The notes under the pieces are model-generated. The model did not search any database. It saw nothing but the letters and a program-made list of their open reading frames with translations, and was not told where the DNA came from. Below, piece by piece: positions 6,751 to 15,420 of a stretch of DNA of 64,000 nt. How positions within the stretch are numbered: the first letter of the stretch is position 1; each line of letters begins with the position of its first letter. Position numbers and translations under genes: made by a program. The stretch is from DATIJP01 sp964569185 (lineage in GTDB: Bacteria; Chlamydiota; Chlamydiia; Chlamydiales; Rhabdochlamydiaceae), in NCBI GenBank assembly GCA_964569185.1, contig CAZMTP010000002.1, positions 1 through 64,000 of the forward strand, given 5' to 3'.

Positions 6751-9519
6751 ATGCGCAAAAACTTGCTTCTGAAATTCACAACACTAAGTTTACTGCTAAC
6801 AAGCTTTTCCTTAACCGCAGCTCCTGAGGCAACCCCTCAAGAAGCTCTGATGTTGCGGCGCATCTCTGAGTTCTGGAAAGATGGCGATTTTGCTACTGTC
6901 AAAAAACAGATCTTAGACTATTTATCAAGACACCCAGAAACACAGCTCAAAGATCATCTCAATGCCATGCTGGGAGACATCTATTTTCAAGAAAAAAACT
7001 TCGCGCAAGCCTTGTCGGTCTATGAACGGATCCAAAATCATGAGGTGCGCGCCAAAATCTTTTTCAATTTGCTCCAGGCAAAATTTGAAAATAAAGATTA
7101 CGAAGGAGTGGTGCAGCTAGCCCACGAATATTTAAAAGACCATCAATTGGGAAATGGCGATGTCGATGTGAAATTGCGCCGCATTTTAGCCGAATCTCTC
7201 TTTCGTGAAGCCTTCGAAGCAAAAGATCCTGAAAAAAAGGCCCACTATCTGAAATTAGCACGACCCCATTACAAAATTTTGTCTCAAACAAAATATGGAG
7301 ATAAAGCGCTCTTTCCTTTAGCAGAGATCCACCGGCTGCTTAAAGAAAACGAACGGGCCGCAGATCTTTATCTTTTGCTGGCAAAAAAATTTCCTGAACA
7401 TAAAGAAAGATTTTTGTTCCAAGCGGCTGTATTGCAGATTGATTTTAATCAACAAGAAGCTCTCGACAACTTTGGAAAAATCTATGGTTTAAATGGCAAA
7501 AGAGCCCAGTTAGCTGCTTTCAATAAGTTAGTGCTCCTCTTCAATAATGGAAAATATCAGGACTATGTCGGATTCTATACTGAGGTAAGCAAAACGATCC
7601 CAAAAGAAAAAGCTCCATTGCTCGAATTCTATCTCGGTAGAAGCTATTATGAGCTAAAAAATTTCAAAGATGCAGCGGGTACTTTTGAAAGTTTCGTCAG
7701 CAATCCACTCAATCGCTCGAAAGAATACCGCATTGCACTTCTCCTTTTAATTAACTGCGCAAAATATGAGAAAGATGTCTCGCTATTCGAACGTAGTCTG
7801 GTTCAGTTCAAAAAGAACTTTTATCAAGATAAAGAACTGCCAAAAGCCATTCTTATGTTTGCGCAGCTTTGTCGCGAAAAAGGCGATTTTCGCCAATCTG
7901 CCGATGATCTCAAGATGATCCTTAAAGAGTTTCCTGAGTACAGTGAACGAGAAGTGGTGCTTTTTGATTACGCACTTTCGCTCGCTAAAGTGCAAAATTG
8001 GGAAGAAAGCCGCGAATCCTTTGTTGCATTCCTGCAAGAGTTTCCTAATTCGCTAAAAACAAAATCGGCCACACGGCATCTGATCAATTGTTATATCGAA
8101 ATTCTTAAAGATCCTACCCGAGTAGATTATCAGGCCATCAAAGAAAATTTTCTTAAACTTTTGGTCGATTCTTACAATAGAGAAGGTTTTTTGAATGCTG
8201 AGGAGAAACAGAAATATCTCTTAGTCATGGTGAAATGTCTTTACGAGTTCGGACAATACCAGGATGCCCTTGTCTTTCTCGAACCCTATATCATCCAGCA
8301 GCCAGCAGATACCTTGACCGGCGAAGAACATCTTTTGATGGCTCTCTGCTTTCAAAAATTGCAGCATCCTGACCAGTTTATTGCGTATGCCGAAAAAGCA
8401 CTCGCGATCAATCCTGAACTGTCTGATAAAGATATCCTCCACTTAGAACTGTACAATGCCTACTTAAATCTCTCCTTGTCAGAAAATGATGAACTAAGAA
8501 AAAGGCAGATATTAGATAGTGCTGCAGACCATCTGTATCTATCGCATGTTTGGGAAGAGAAGGGCATCAAACTCGACAATCATTTGTGGTTGGCCAACTA
8601 CTATTATTACAAAGTGAAAACAGAAGCAGATTCTCAGCCTTTATATGATAAGTCGGTTGTGCTTTATAAAAGTTTGTTAGGAGTCGCCAGTGGAGATGCA
8701 AAAGTTGACATCTCTTCAGATTCTCTTTTTTTAGAACATGAAGTATTGAAGTTTGCGGATTTGATCGGGATGAAAGGGGACCTGCAAAAACAGATTGCTA
8801 TATTAGAAGTTCTTTGCCGAAAACAGGAAGAGCATCTGGATCTTCCGTGGAAATTGCAACGCAGAACAAAACTTGAACTAGCTCAAGCCTATGAAAGAAA
8901 CCTCCAAACATCCGCAGCAAAAAATATCTATAGAGAACTGATTGAATCCTCTGGAGATCTGCCTTCTATTGTCACCAACACAGCACAGTTACATTTAGCG
9001 CGTGTTGAGTATGTTCAATTAGATGCAGGAAGTAAAAACTTAACTAATCAGGAATTAATTGCGATTTTGCAAAGTTTGAAAGATCTACAAATCCAAAAGA
9101 AGATTATGGGTGAACCTGTCCATTTAGAAGCGGCACTGCAATATGCAGAAATACGTACAGAACTTGAAGAAAATGCTTCAAAAGCTAAAAGTAAGCTTTT
9201 CTTCCTAAAAAGAATTAAAGACAATTTTAATACAAATGAAGATACGATCACACAAGAGTATCATGAATTGATGAATCGTTATCCTGAGAAGGAAAAGATT
9301 TATCAAAGTTATATGAAATATATTCAAGCTGAAATTTTGAGATGTGAGGCGGAGTTAGCAAGAGAGAATAAACAAAATCAACAGGCGAATAATATGGAAA
9401 ATGAAGCATTACGCTTGCTTGATGAGCTTTTAAAATCTCAAGAAGGATTAAAACCTTATCTTTTAGATCGTGTAAAAAAATGTAATTATGAAATAAGTAA
9501 AACAGCCGTGAGGTCATGA
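6751..9519 (+). CDS. large secreted TPR-repeat protein
   Basis: This encodes about 922 residues. A signal peptide is obvious (MRKN, then a Leu/Thr/Ser hydrophobic core, cleavage after the Ala pair before PEATP). The mature part is all-helical with many tetratricopeptide repeats from near residue 30 to 600; pattern elements such as Gly-Asp-x-Tyr-Phe and Ala-Leu-x-x-Tyr recur every 34-40 residues. The last ~250 residues are coiled and Glu/Lys-rich. GGAGGAG at 6741-6747 supports the ATG at 6751 (or 6748); the longer frame from 6721 would begin inside a TATAAT box. The stop overlaps the start of the VWA gene by four bases. It probably scaffolds an envelope complex with its neighbours. No enzymatic motif was seen. 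Confidence 0.82.
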   Translation: MRKNLLLKFTTLSLLLTSFSLTAAPEATPQEALMLRRISEFWKDGDFATVKKQILDYLSRHPETQLKDHLNAMLGDIYFQEKNFAQALSVYERIQNHEVRAKIFFNLLQAKFENKDYEGVVQLAHEYLKDHQLGNGDVDVKLRRILAESLFREAFEAKDPEKKAHYLKLARPHYKILSQTKYGDKALFPLAEIHRLLKENERAADLYLLLAKKFPEHKERFLFQAAVLQIDFNQQEALDNFGKIYGLNGKRAQLAAFNKLVLLFNNGKYQDYVGFYTEVSKTIPKEKAPLLEFYLGRSYYELKNFKDAAGTFESFVSNPLNRSKEYRIALLLLINCAKYEKDVSLFERSLVQFKKNFYQDKELPKAILMFAQLCREKGDFRQSADDLKMILKEFPEYSEREVVLFDYALSLAKVQNWEESRESFVAFLQEFPNSLKTKSATRHLINCYIEILKDPTRVDYQAIKENFLKLLVDSYNREGFLNAEEKQKYLLVMVKCLYEFGQYQDALVFLEPYIIQQPADTLTGEEHLLMALCFQKLQHPDQFIAYAEKALAINPELSDKDILHLELYNAYLNLSLSENDELRKRQILDSAADHLYLSHVWEEKGIKLDNHLWLANYYYYKVKTEADSQPLYDKSVVLYKSLLGVASGDAKVDISSDSLFLEHEVLKFADLIGMKGDLQKQIAILEVLCRKQEEHLDLPWKLQRRTKLELAQAYERNLQTSAAKNIYRELIESSGDLPSIVTNTAQLHLARVEYVQLDAGSKNLTNQELIAILQSLKDLQIQKKIMGEPVHLEAALQYAEIRTELEENASKAKSKLFFLKRIKDNFNTNEDTITQEYHELMNRYPEKEKIYQSYMKYIQAEILRCEAELARENKQNQQANNMENEALRLLDELLKSQEGLKPYLLDRVKKCNYEISKTAVRS

Positions 9520-11438
9520 AAGCAACGAAGCTGAGAAGATTCCTCTTTTTAGGGTGTATTGTTTTTTCTGTGCTGATTCATGGGGGATTGCTGTTCATTT
9601 TTTTCAAGACGCCTTTCTTTTTACGCCAAAAGCTCAGTAGCTTTTGGTTCAAATCTAATGACAAACCAGATCTGCTTGTATCAAGCGACCAGAAAGATTT
9701 GCCGGGGAAAATCAATCGCGTTCTTGAAGAATCTTTTAATCATGTCGTGGCTGCTAATGCCCAGCGCCCCAAAGTAATAGAATTGAAAGAAGAGGAAATG
9801 GCCTATATTGGAATTGAAGAGGCACCACCTGAGGGCAGAACAGATCATGAAGAGCTCTTTGAAAAAGAAACAGCAGAGGGGTTAGAAGATCTACTTGAGG
9901 CCCCGCACGAGCCACAAGATTCTGAAACTGCAAAGCAGCAAGAGCTCATAGAAGCTTCTGCAGAAGGTTTTGCAAGCATGGAGGAAGAGCCGCTTTTTGA
10001 TCTCAATCCAGAAAAAGATCCTTTTGTGGGTGTAACCTTTAAACAATCTGAAGAGTTAGATTTTGCAGAGGAGCTTAGAACATTAGATAAATCTACAAAT
10101 GCAAAAGAGATCGTCGATGATTTTTCTATTTCTGGGCCGCGCCAATCTTCTCAAATACCGGCTACACGTGAGCGAAAAAAGACGCCGCATTTATCGCAAT
10201 TTTTAAAAGATAATTATAGTGCGGTGCAGCCCGCTGAAGAAGAAGCAGAAATTGCTTATGAAGAGGTCCCGGCCTCCAAACCTGCTTATGTACTGACAAA
10301 TCCTGGGGAATATCTGCGTGAAGAATGGATAAATAAATCGATTGCAGAATCAAAACTTCCCGATATGGAATATTATGGACTGTCTGAAATTGCCAGTTCT
10401 ATTCTTTGGGAAGAAGAGATTCATGTTGATGTTTCTTACATTTCTGACCCTGAAGAGCATAAATATATCTTTTCTCTGACTGTTAATCCTGATTTCGATC
10501 TTGAAACAGAGCCACTGCAGCAAAACTTCTACTTTATCATCGATCGTTCCAATTCAATTAAAAAGGCCCGCTTTGATGGCTTTAAGCGCGCTGTCCAAAG
10601 AGCCTTATCCGGCCTGCAGGAAGGGGATAAATTTAACATTTATATTTTAGATAAGTCCATTTCTCGGTTAAGTGAAAAGAATCTTTTTGTTTCTACAAAA
10701 AACATTAAATTGGCTGAAGAATTTTTAGAAAAAGAAAATTATAAACCCTTCTTTTCTGGAAATGACCTTTATGATTCTTTAGAGAGGCTCTTTTCATTCA
10801 CTCGAAACTCTGAAGAGCTGCATTCCGCGATCTTGATCTCTGATGGCAATACTCTTTTAAGCTCATCCAAACAGAAAAAGGCAATTCTGGATTGGTCAGA
10901 GAAAAACCAGGGCAATATCAATCTTTATACGGCCACCTCTGGACAGGGCAACAATCTAGTTCTCTTAGACCTGCTCAGTTATACGACTTCTGGAAAATTT
11001 CTCTATTCCGATACTAATGCTTCTTTTCCAAGGAAGTTGGTTAAGTTGGTTAAAGATCTTCATGATCCGATCGTCAAAGAGGTCACCATTGATGCAGTGG
11101 CTACAGATCCTGGAAATCATATACATATCTATCCTTCAAAAACAGTACTCTCCCCGCTTTATATTAAAAAACCGCTTGTGGTGGTGGGCACCATCGATGA
11201 TCTGGATGATTTTACTCTATATATTCAGGGAAAGAATCGCGGCCGCTGGCTACATATTAAGAAAACGATCTCATTTCAAGAGGCTATTAAGGGGGGACGC
11301 TCTTTGGAAAAATTGTGGGCTCAAGCGCAAGCGAATGTCTGCTATGAGCAGTTTTTAAAAGAAGGGAAGACGGCTCATCTCAAAGAAGCAAAAAAGATTT
11401 TGACTCCCTATAAAGCAACGATCTGTCTCGACCAGTAA
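9516..11438 (+). CDS. membrane-anchored von Willebrand factor A domain protein
   Basis: The 640-residue protein has one N-terminal membrane helix (about residues 9-30) without a clear cleavage site. A long acidic, Glu-rich and probably disordered stretch follows (about 80-260). The VWA domain lies at about 335-520. Its metal-ion-dependent adhesion site is visible as Asp-Arg-Ser-Asn-Ser near residue 342, followed by the domain's Ser/Thr position and a later ILISDGN strand. VWA plus TPR genes in one operon resemble the Bat/aerotolerance type of envelope cluster, but no MoxR ATPase is present, so that link is only an analogy. The ATG overlaps the preceding stop. The gene is followed after two bases by rsmD. 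Confidence 0.82.
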   Translation: MKATKLRRFLFLGCIVFSVLIHGGLLFIFFKTPFFLRQKLSSFWFKSNDKPDLLVSSDQKDLPGKINRVLEESFNHVVAANAQRPKVIELKEEEMAYIGIEEAPPEGRTDHEELFEKETAEGLEDLLEAPHEPQDSETAKQQELIEASAEGFASMEEEPLFDLNPEKDPFVGVTFKQSEELDFAEELRTLDKSTNAKEIVDDFSISGPRQSSQIPATRERKKTPHLSQFLKDNYSAVQPAEEEAEIAYEEVPASKPAYVLTNPGEYLREEWINKSIAESKLPDMEYYGLSEIASSILWEEEIHVDVSYISDPEEHKYIFSLTVNPDFDLETEPLQQNFYFIIDRSNSIKKARFDGFKRAVQRALSGLQEGDKFNIYILDKSISRLSEKNLFVSTKNIKLAEEFLEKENYKPFFSGNDLYDSLERLFSFTRNSEELHSAILISDGNTLLSSSKQKKAILDWSEKNQGNINLYTATSGQGNNLVLLDLLSYTTSGKFLYSDTNASFPRKLVKLVKDLHDPIVKEVTIDAVATDPGNHIHIYPSKTVLSPLYIKKPLVVVGTIDDLDDFTLYIQGKNRGRWLHIKKTISFQEAIKGGRSLEKLWAQAQANVCYEQFLKEGKTAHLKEAKKILTPYKATICLDQ

Positions 11439-11440
11439 TA

Positions 11441-12016
11441 ATGAGCCTATTGAGAATTATTGGCGGCAGATTTAAAAGCCGCTTGATTAAGACTCCCAAA
11501 TCTACAGTGACTAGGCCGACGTCCAGTTTGGTAAGAAAAGCGTTTTTTGATATCTGCCGCAATGAGGTGATAGAGTGCCACTTTCTTGATCTTTATGCGG
11601 GCAGTGGCGCTATGGGCATAGAGGCTTTGAGCCGAGGGGCAGCCCAATCCACCTTTGTTGAAACTAATAGGCAGGCCCTTCATTGTATTAAAGAGAATCT
11701 CAAACTATTAGAGATAGAAAAAGAGGCGGTAATCCTCATGAAAGAAGCGCTAGCAGCCCTAAAAAGTTTCAAAAAAGCCGGTACCTCTTTTGACCTTATC
11801 TATATAGATCCGCCTTATCATTTGGATCCTCTTCCTATACTTCAATGTTTAGACGATTTTTCCGTCAGTGAGAGAGGAATGACCATTTTTTTAGAAGAAA
11901 AGGCGCCCTCTAAAGTAAAAACAAAAAAAGAGCTGTTTCAACATCTTCATTGGGTGCAAGAGAGAAAGTTTGGGACAACGGTCTTGAATCAATTTGATCT
12001 AATACCTAATAAGTAG
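11441..12016 (+). CDS. rsmD: 16S rRNA (guanine966-N2)-methyltransferase RsmD
   Basis: The 191-residue enzyme transfers a methyl group from S-adenosylmethionine to G966 of 16S rRNA in the 30S subunit. Family marks are the N-terminal RIIGGRFKSR segment, the TRPTSSLVRKAFFDI motif, the SAM-binding DLYAGSGAMGIEALSRG loop (about 50-66) and the catalytic IDPPY tetrad region (about 126-130). Its length is normal for the family. It starts two bases after the VWA stop and is followed after three bases by coaD, so it sits mid-operon. An rsmD-coaD pair is a widespread bacterial arrangement. No irregularities were seen. Confidence 0.95.
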   Translation: MSLLRIIGGRFKSRLIKTPKSTVTRPTSSLVRKAFFDICRNEVIECHFLDLYAGSGAMGIEALSRGAAQSTFVETNRQALHCIKENLKLLEIEKEAVILMKEALAALKSFKKAGTSFDLIYIDPPYHLDPLPILQCLDDFSVSERGMTIFLEEKAPSKVKTKKELFQHLHWVQERKFGTTVLNQFDLIPNK

Positions 12017-12019
12017 AGT

Positions 12020-12502
12020 ATGGTTAAAGCACTATTTTCAGGGACTTTCGACCCTCCCACCCTTGGGCATCAAAATATTATAGAAAAAGCAGCCCATATC
12101 TTTGATGAGCTGATTGTCGCTATAGGTGTGAATCCTGCCAAAAGAGAGAACTTACTGCCAAAAACAGAGCGGATCAAGCTGTTAAAAAAATTCAACTCTC
12201 CATTTTCTAACGTGGAGGTGGTCGATTTTCATGGAGCTGCAGCAGAATTTGCTAAAAAGTTAAAGGTAGATTGTATTGTGCGTGGGCTCAGATCTTTTTC
12301 AGACATCTCTCAAGAAATGCAGATGGCCATGATGAATCGGAAACTCACAGGAATTGAAACTGTTTTTCTTTTACCAGATGAAAAATATGGTTCCATCAGT
12401 TCTTCTCTCATCCGCGAGCTTGCTTTTTATCAGGTGAATCTTAGAGAATTTGTTTCTAAACAAGTGGAAGAAGCGCTTTATAAACTTAAAAAACCCCTTT
12501 AG
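12020..12502 (+). CDS. coaD: phosphopantetheine adenylyltransferase
   Basis: The 160-residue enzyme catalyses the penultimate step of coenzyme A synthesis: ATP plus 4'-phosphopantetheine gives dephospho-CoA plus pyrophosphate. The nucleotidyltransferase signature FSGTFDPPTLGH is at residues 6-17, with His17 as the T/HxGH catalytic histidine. The substrate-binding IVRGLRSFSD segment and a C-terminal ISSSLIRE motif (family form ISSTxVRE) are present. The length is typical. It is tightly spaced after rsmD and before the cold-shock gene, so the three are likely co-transcribed. FSGTFDPP replaces the more common YPGSFDP, a mild variation. Confidence 0.95.
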   Translation: MVKALFSGTFDPPTLGHQNIIEKAAHIFDELIVAIGVNPAKRENLLPKTERIKLLKKFNSPFSNVEVVDFHGAAAEFAKKLKVDCIVRGLRSFSDISQEMQMAMMNRKLTGIETVFLLPDEKYGSISSSLIRELAFYQVNLREFVSKQVEEALYKLKKPL

Positions 12503-12511
12503 CGAGTGAAG

Positions 12512-12721
12512 ATGGAACGAGGGACAGTGAAATGGTTCGAGGAGCAGAAAGGGTACGGGTTTATTATTTCTGATATTGGAGGAAAGGAATTTTTTGTCCA
12601 TTCATCCAATGTGAACACTCTCAGTAAAACTCTAGAAAAAGGAGAGAGGGTGGAATTTGAAATCGGTGAAGGGCCCAAAGGGTCTATTGCTATTAATGTC
12701 TCTACATTATCTGAAGGATAG
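12512..12721 (+). CDS. cold-shock domain (Csp-family) RNA chaperone
   Basis: The 69-residue single cold-shock domain has both nucleic-acid-binding motifs: RNP1 as KGYGFI near residue 13-18 and RNP2 as FFVHSS near 29-34. A GTVKWFE start and a C-terminal GP-x-G-x-x-A-x-N-V segment complete the family pattern. It binds single-stranded RNA and relieves structure during translation. A GTG at 12506 opens the frame two codons earlier; the ATG gives the usual N-terminus. It is the last gene of the plus-strand run and ends four bases from the stop of the convergent barrel-protein gene. Confidence 0.93.
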   Translation: MERGTVKWFEEQKGYGFIISDIGGKEFFVHSSNVNTLSKTLEKGERVEFEIGEGPKGSIAINVSTLSEG

Positions 12722-12725
12722 ATTT

Positions 12726-13325
12726 CTAATCCCTACATCCTAGACGGAAACCTAGTCCAAGGCCAATGGCCCATCCGCCTAAATTAGCATTATGGCGCGT
12801 GATGACCAGGCCATGTTTTTCGTGAAAACCCACATGGGTATAGGTATAATCGGTAAAAAGATCGAGAAAAAACCAGCTTCCGAAGTTACGGATGGCACCT
12901 GCTTTTAACATTCCGCCCCAGCCCCAATTTGTGCTATGTTTTACAACAAAATCAGAATCGTCGTGGATGTGCACATAGGTTCCTAACGCGCCAATGCCTA
13001 AGTAAAAATCCCAACATTCCCAAGGATAAAAATATTTAAAACCGACGCCTACAGGAATAAAATAGATATTTGTATGATCTTTTAAACCGATGGAGTGGCC
13101 CGATTTAATAAAAAAGTCGCCACTCACCCAGGTATAAAAATTGCACCAAGTTTGCACGGAGACTTCTGCGCCATAAATTCCAGAACTACCATAGACGCGG
13201 CGAAATAGGGTGCTTTCAGGATGGAAATAGCCAGCTTTGAGCTCTGTGAGCACCTCAGTCGCTTGCAAATTTGAAATCACAAAAAAGACAGGGAGAGTCG
13301 TAAAGAGCGCAAAAAACTTTTTCAT
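12726..13325 (-). CDS. small outer-membrane beta-barrel-like protein
   Basis: This encodes about 199 residues. The chosen start gives a good signal peptide (MKKFFALFTTLPVFF, cleaved after the Ala of NLQA); a longer frame begins 15 codons upstream but would bury it. A GGTGG ribosome-binding site precedes the selected ATG. The mature part alternates short amphipathic strands rich in Tyr, Trp, Phe and Gly (for example YFYPWECWDFYLGIGALG) and ends in a Gly-rich aromatic strand, as in small porin-like or OmpW/OmpX-style barrels. No exact family was recognised. It lies downstream of murI on the same strand with a ~50-base gap and may be the tail of the Tol-Pal operon. Confidence 0.65.
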   Translation of the reverse strand: MKKFFALFTTLPVFFVISNLQATEVLTELKAGYFHPESTLFRRVYGSSGIYGAEVSVQTWCNFYTWVSGDFFIKSGHSIGLKDHTNIYFIPVGVGFKYFYPWECWDFYLGIGALGTYVHIHDDSDFVVKHSTNWGWGGMLKAGAIRNFGSWFFLDLFTDYTYTHVGFHEKHGLVITRHNANLGGWAIGLGLGFRLGCRD

Positions 13326-13374
13326 AACCACCGTTTTCTCACCAGAGTACTCTAATTTTGAAATTTGCACAAAT

Positions 13375-14154
13375 CTATTTTTGGGCCTGCTTGGTGAAAA
13401 AAGCTACGGCTATCTGAAATTGGGGCGTATGCTTTGATGCAAAAAATTGACAGGAACCAGCGACCTGCTGAGCATTTAAAAGCTGATGCTTCAAAAGGAA
13501 GTTGTGAACAGTAGATGCAAAAAGTTGTGCCGGATCGATGAGCATGACAGATGCGCCCAATTCTTCTTTAATAAGATGTTGAAGCAGAGGATAATGGGTA
13601 CTTCCGAGTAGAACAGAGTCAATCTGGCAGCCTTGCAAGCTTTTAAGCGTGTCATGTACTGCTTGTTTTGCGATTGGGTGGTCTATTTTTCCTTCTTCGA
13701 TAAGGGGAACAAAGAGAGGACAAGCAATCGGAAATAGTTCAGCAGACATCTGTTTTTTAATCCGCTGCTGATAGATGCCAGAATCGATCGTGGCTTTTGT
13801 TGCTAAAATAGCGATCCGCTTATTTGTATGATGGATGAGTTCTTCTAAGGTTGGTTGAATGATTCCCAATATTGGAATAGATGAAAGATTTTGGACAGGT
13901 GCCAGTGCCTGTGCAGAAGCTGTGTGGCAAGCCATGACAATCAGTTTCACTTTTTTTTCTTCAAAAAAAGTGATAATGGCTTTTACCCGCTCAATGAGAT
14001 AGGCCTGATTTTTTTCTCCGTAAGGGAGATGTGCTATATCTGCAAAATAGAGAAAATTCTCATGGGGAAGAATTTTAACAAGCTCCTTCAAGACCGTGAG
14101 GCCGCCGAGTCCAGAATCAAATACACCGATGGGATTGTCACTATTTGGTATCAT
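13375..14154 (-). CDS. murI: glutamate racemase, second catalytic Cys replaced by Ser
   Basis: The 259-residue enzyme interconverts L- and D-glutamate for peptidoglycan precursors. Family features are clear: IGVFDSGLGGLTV with Asp13, HLPYG near 42-46, the first cysteine Cys76 in VMACHTASA, FVPLIEEG near 148-155, and LLGSTHYPLL near 182-191. Normally that last motif is LGCTHYPLL and its Cys is the second acid/base residue; here it reads Ser185 (codon AGT), while His187 is kept. CHTAS also replaces the usual CNTAS. The fold is surely MurI, but normal two-base racemisation is doubtful. The start overlaps the LysM lipoprotein stop by 14 bases, which couples it to Tol-Pal. Genus Chlamydia lacks MurI. 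Confidence 0.9.
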   Translation of the reverse strand: MIPNSDNPIGVFDSGLGGLTVLKELVKILPHENFLYFADIAHLPYGEKNQAYLIERVKAIITFFEEKKVKLIVMACHTASAQALAPVQNLSSIPILGIIQPTLEELIHHTNKRIAILATKATIDSGIYQQRIKKQMSAELFPIACPLFVPLIEEGKIDHPIAKQAVHDTLKSLQGCQIDSVLLGSTHYPLLQHLIKEELGASVMLIDPAQLFASTVHNFLLKHQLLNAQQVAGSCQFFASKHTPQFQIAVAFFTKQAQK

Positions 14155-14767
14155 GAGGGATTTTTAGTTCTTGACCGATCATGATGGTGTCACTATTGAG
14201 CCCGTTAACTTTTTTGATCAGATCAATTGTACTATTGTGCTGCCGCGCAATTTTCTCTAAAGAGTCCCCAGAGCGCACCTTGTAAGTTTTAGAAGAAGAA
14301 GGCTCTTGCATCGCTTTTGAAAGGGAAGAGAGGGTTCCTTTCAGTTTGGCTACTTCGTTTAGCACATCGCTTTGGTGGGTAATCTGTTTCTCACAAGAAA
14401 GTAGTTTTTCCCTGGCTTGCATTAGAGACGAATTGCTCTGATTTGCATAGGAAACCAGCTCTTTGAGCTCCTCTTTCATTTTGACTAGGGCTCTTTCCAG
14501 TTCGGCGACTCTTCTTTCCAGTTTTGCATCATTGATTTTATGGCTTACATCTGTGGTCTTAGATACCGAGACCTTATCCAGTTTTTCATCTAGAAGCTGA
14601 AACTCCATTTCATGGTGCTTAGTTTGCTGCTTTAAATCTACAATTTCAGACCGAAGCTCTGCGATCACATAATCGGTTTCGCTTTGGTCGCGCATGCCCA
14701 TCATAAATTGAGGGCCGCAACTCGAAAAAAGCAGCAGTAGACTGCCAAGAAGACTAATCTTTTTCAT
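14141..14767 (-). CDS. LysM-domain lipoprotein with coiled coil
   Basis: The 208-residue envelope lipoprotein has a signal peptide with lipobox LFSSC and would be lipidated on Cys17. Residues about 25-140 form a long Glu/Lys/Leu coiled coil. One LysM module occupies the C-terminus (about 160-204), starting YKVRSGDSLEKIA and ending IGQELKIP; LysM binds N-acetylglucosamine-containing glycans such as peptidoglycan. It matches the protein found after pal in Chlamydia (the CT601 position). It overlaps both pal upstream and murI downstream by 14 bases, so it is in the middle of a coupled operon. It is likely an inner-leaflet outer-membrane anchor touching septal peptidoglycan. No amidase domain is present. 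Confidence 0.88.
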   Translation of the reverse strand: MKKISLLGSLLLLFSSCGPQFMMGMRDQSETDYVIAELRSEIVDLKQQTKHHEMEFQLLDEKLDKVSVSKTTDVSHKINDAKLERRVAELERALVKMKEELKELVSYANQSNSSLMQAREKLLSCEKQITHQSDVLNEVAKLKGTLSSLSKAMQEPSSSKTYKVRSGDSLEKIARQHNSTIDLIKKVNGLNSDTIMIGQELKIPHDTK

Positions 14768-15404
14768 AGATTCTAAATTCTACACGTCGATTTTTTGACC
14801 AGGCCGCTTGATTGTGGCTTTCATCGGCCGGTTTTTCTTTTCCAAAGGAAATGGTATGGATCCGATTAGGATCAATCCCTCTTTGTACAATGAGTGTGCG
14901 CACATAATTAGCCCTTCGTGTTCCTAAAGCCAAATTGTATGCTTCGGATGCTCTTTCATCGCAGTGGCCTTCGATGGAAACGTAAACTTTATGGTGGTCT
15001 TTCAAATAAGAGGCAATGCCATCGACAATTTTGAAATATTCTGCCTTGCGGATCATGTAGTCATCTGTGTTAAAAAATACATTCTGGAAAATTTTTGCAA
15101 GATCGGCCACTGCTTCACGAAATTTGTCCAATGTAGGCAGACCGCTTCCAGGTTCTCCTGGAATATCTCTGGGTTGTGCAATCGCAAGCTCTGAGAACTG
15201 GGTTTGCAGATCCTCATCTTGCAGGGGAATGAAATCTTCGTCTTGGGGACCATAGAGTCCTTCACTGGCAAGAGCGGCATCAGGATTATCTCCCCATAAA
15301 TGGTTCATTTTTGACTCCATAGAGGAATGGCCTCCCTGATGGCGATTGCAGCTTGATAAGATGAGCATTGTGATTGCGCTAGTAAATAGCATCCAATTTT
15401 TCAT
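14754..15404 (-). CDS. pal: peptidoglycan-associated lipoprotein Pal
   Basis: The 216-residue protein has a lipoprotein signal (LILSSC, Cys19). The C-terminal OmpA-like domain (about 105-214) carries the peptidoglycan-binding pattern EGHCDERASEAYNLALGTRRA, then GIDPNRIHTISFGKEKP and the closing NRRVEFRI. Pal anchors the outer membrane to peptidoglycan and is pulled to the division site by TolB and the ExbB/ExbD motor. The region between lipid anchor and OmpA domain is longer than in proteobacterial Pal. It lies directly after tolB and overlaps the LysM gene. This is the chlamydial order, which raises confidence. Confidence 0.95.
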   Translation of the reverse strand: MKNWMLFTSAITMLILSSCNRHQGGHSSMESKMNHLWGDNPDAALASEGLYGPQDEDFIPLQDEDLQTQFSELAIAQPRDIPGEPGSGLPTLDKFREAVADLAKIFQNVFFNTDDYMIRKAEYFKIVDGIASYLKDHHKVYVSIEGHCDERASEAYNLALGTRRANYVRTLIVQRGIDPNRIHTISFGKEKPADESHNQAAWSKNRRVEFRIYEKD

Positions 15405-15420
15405 AAATTTTTATTCCTCT

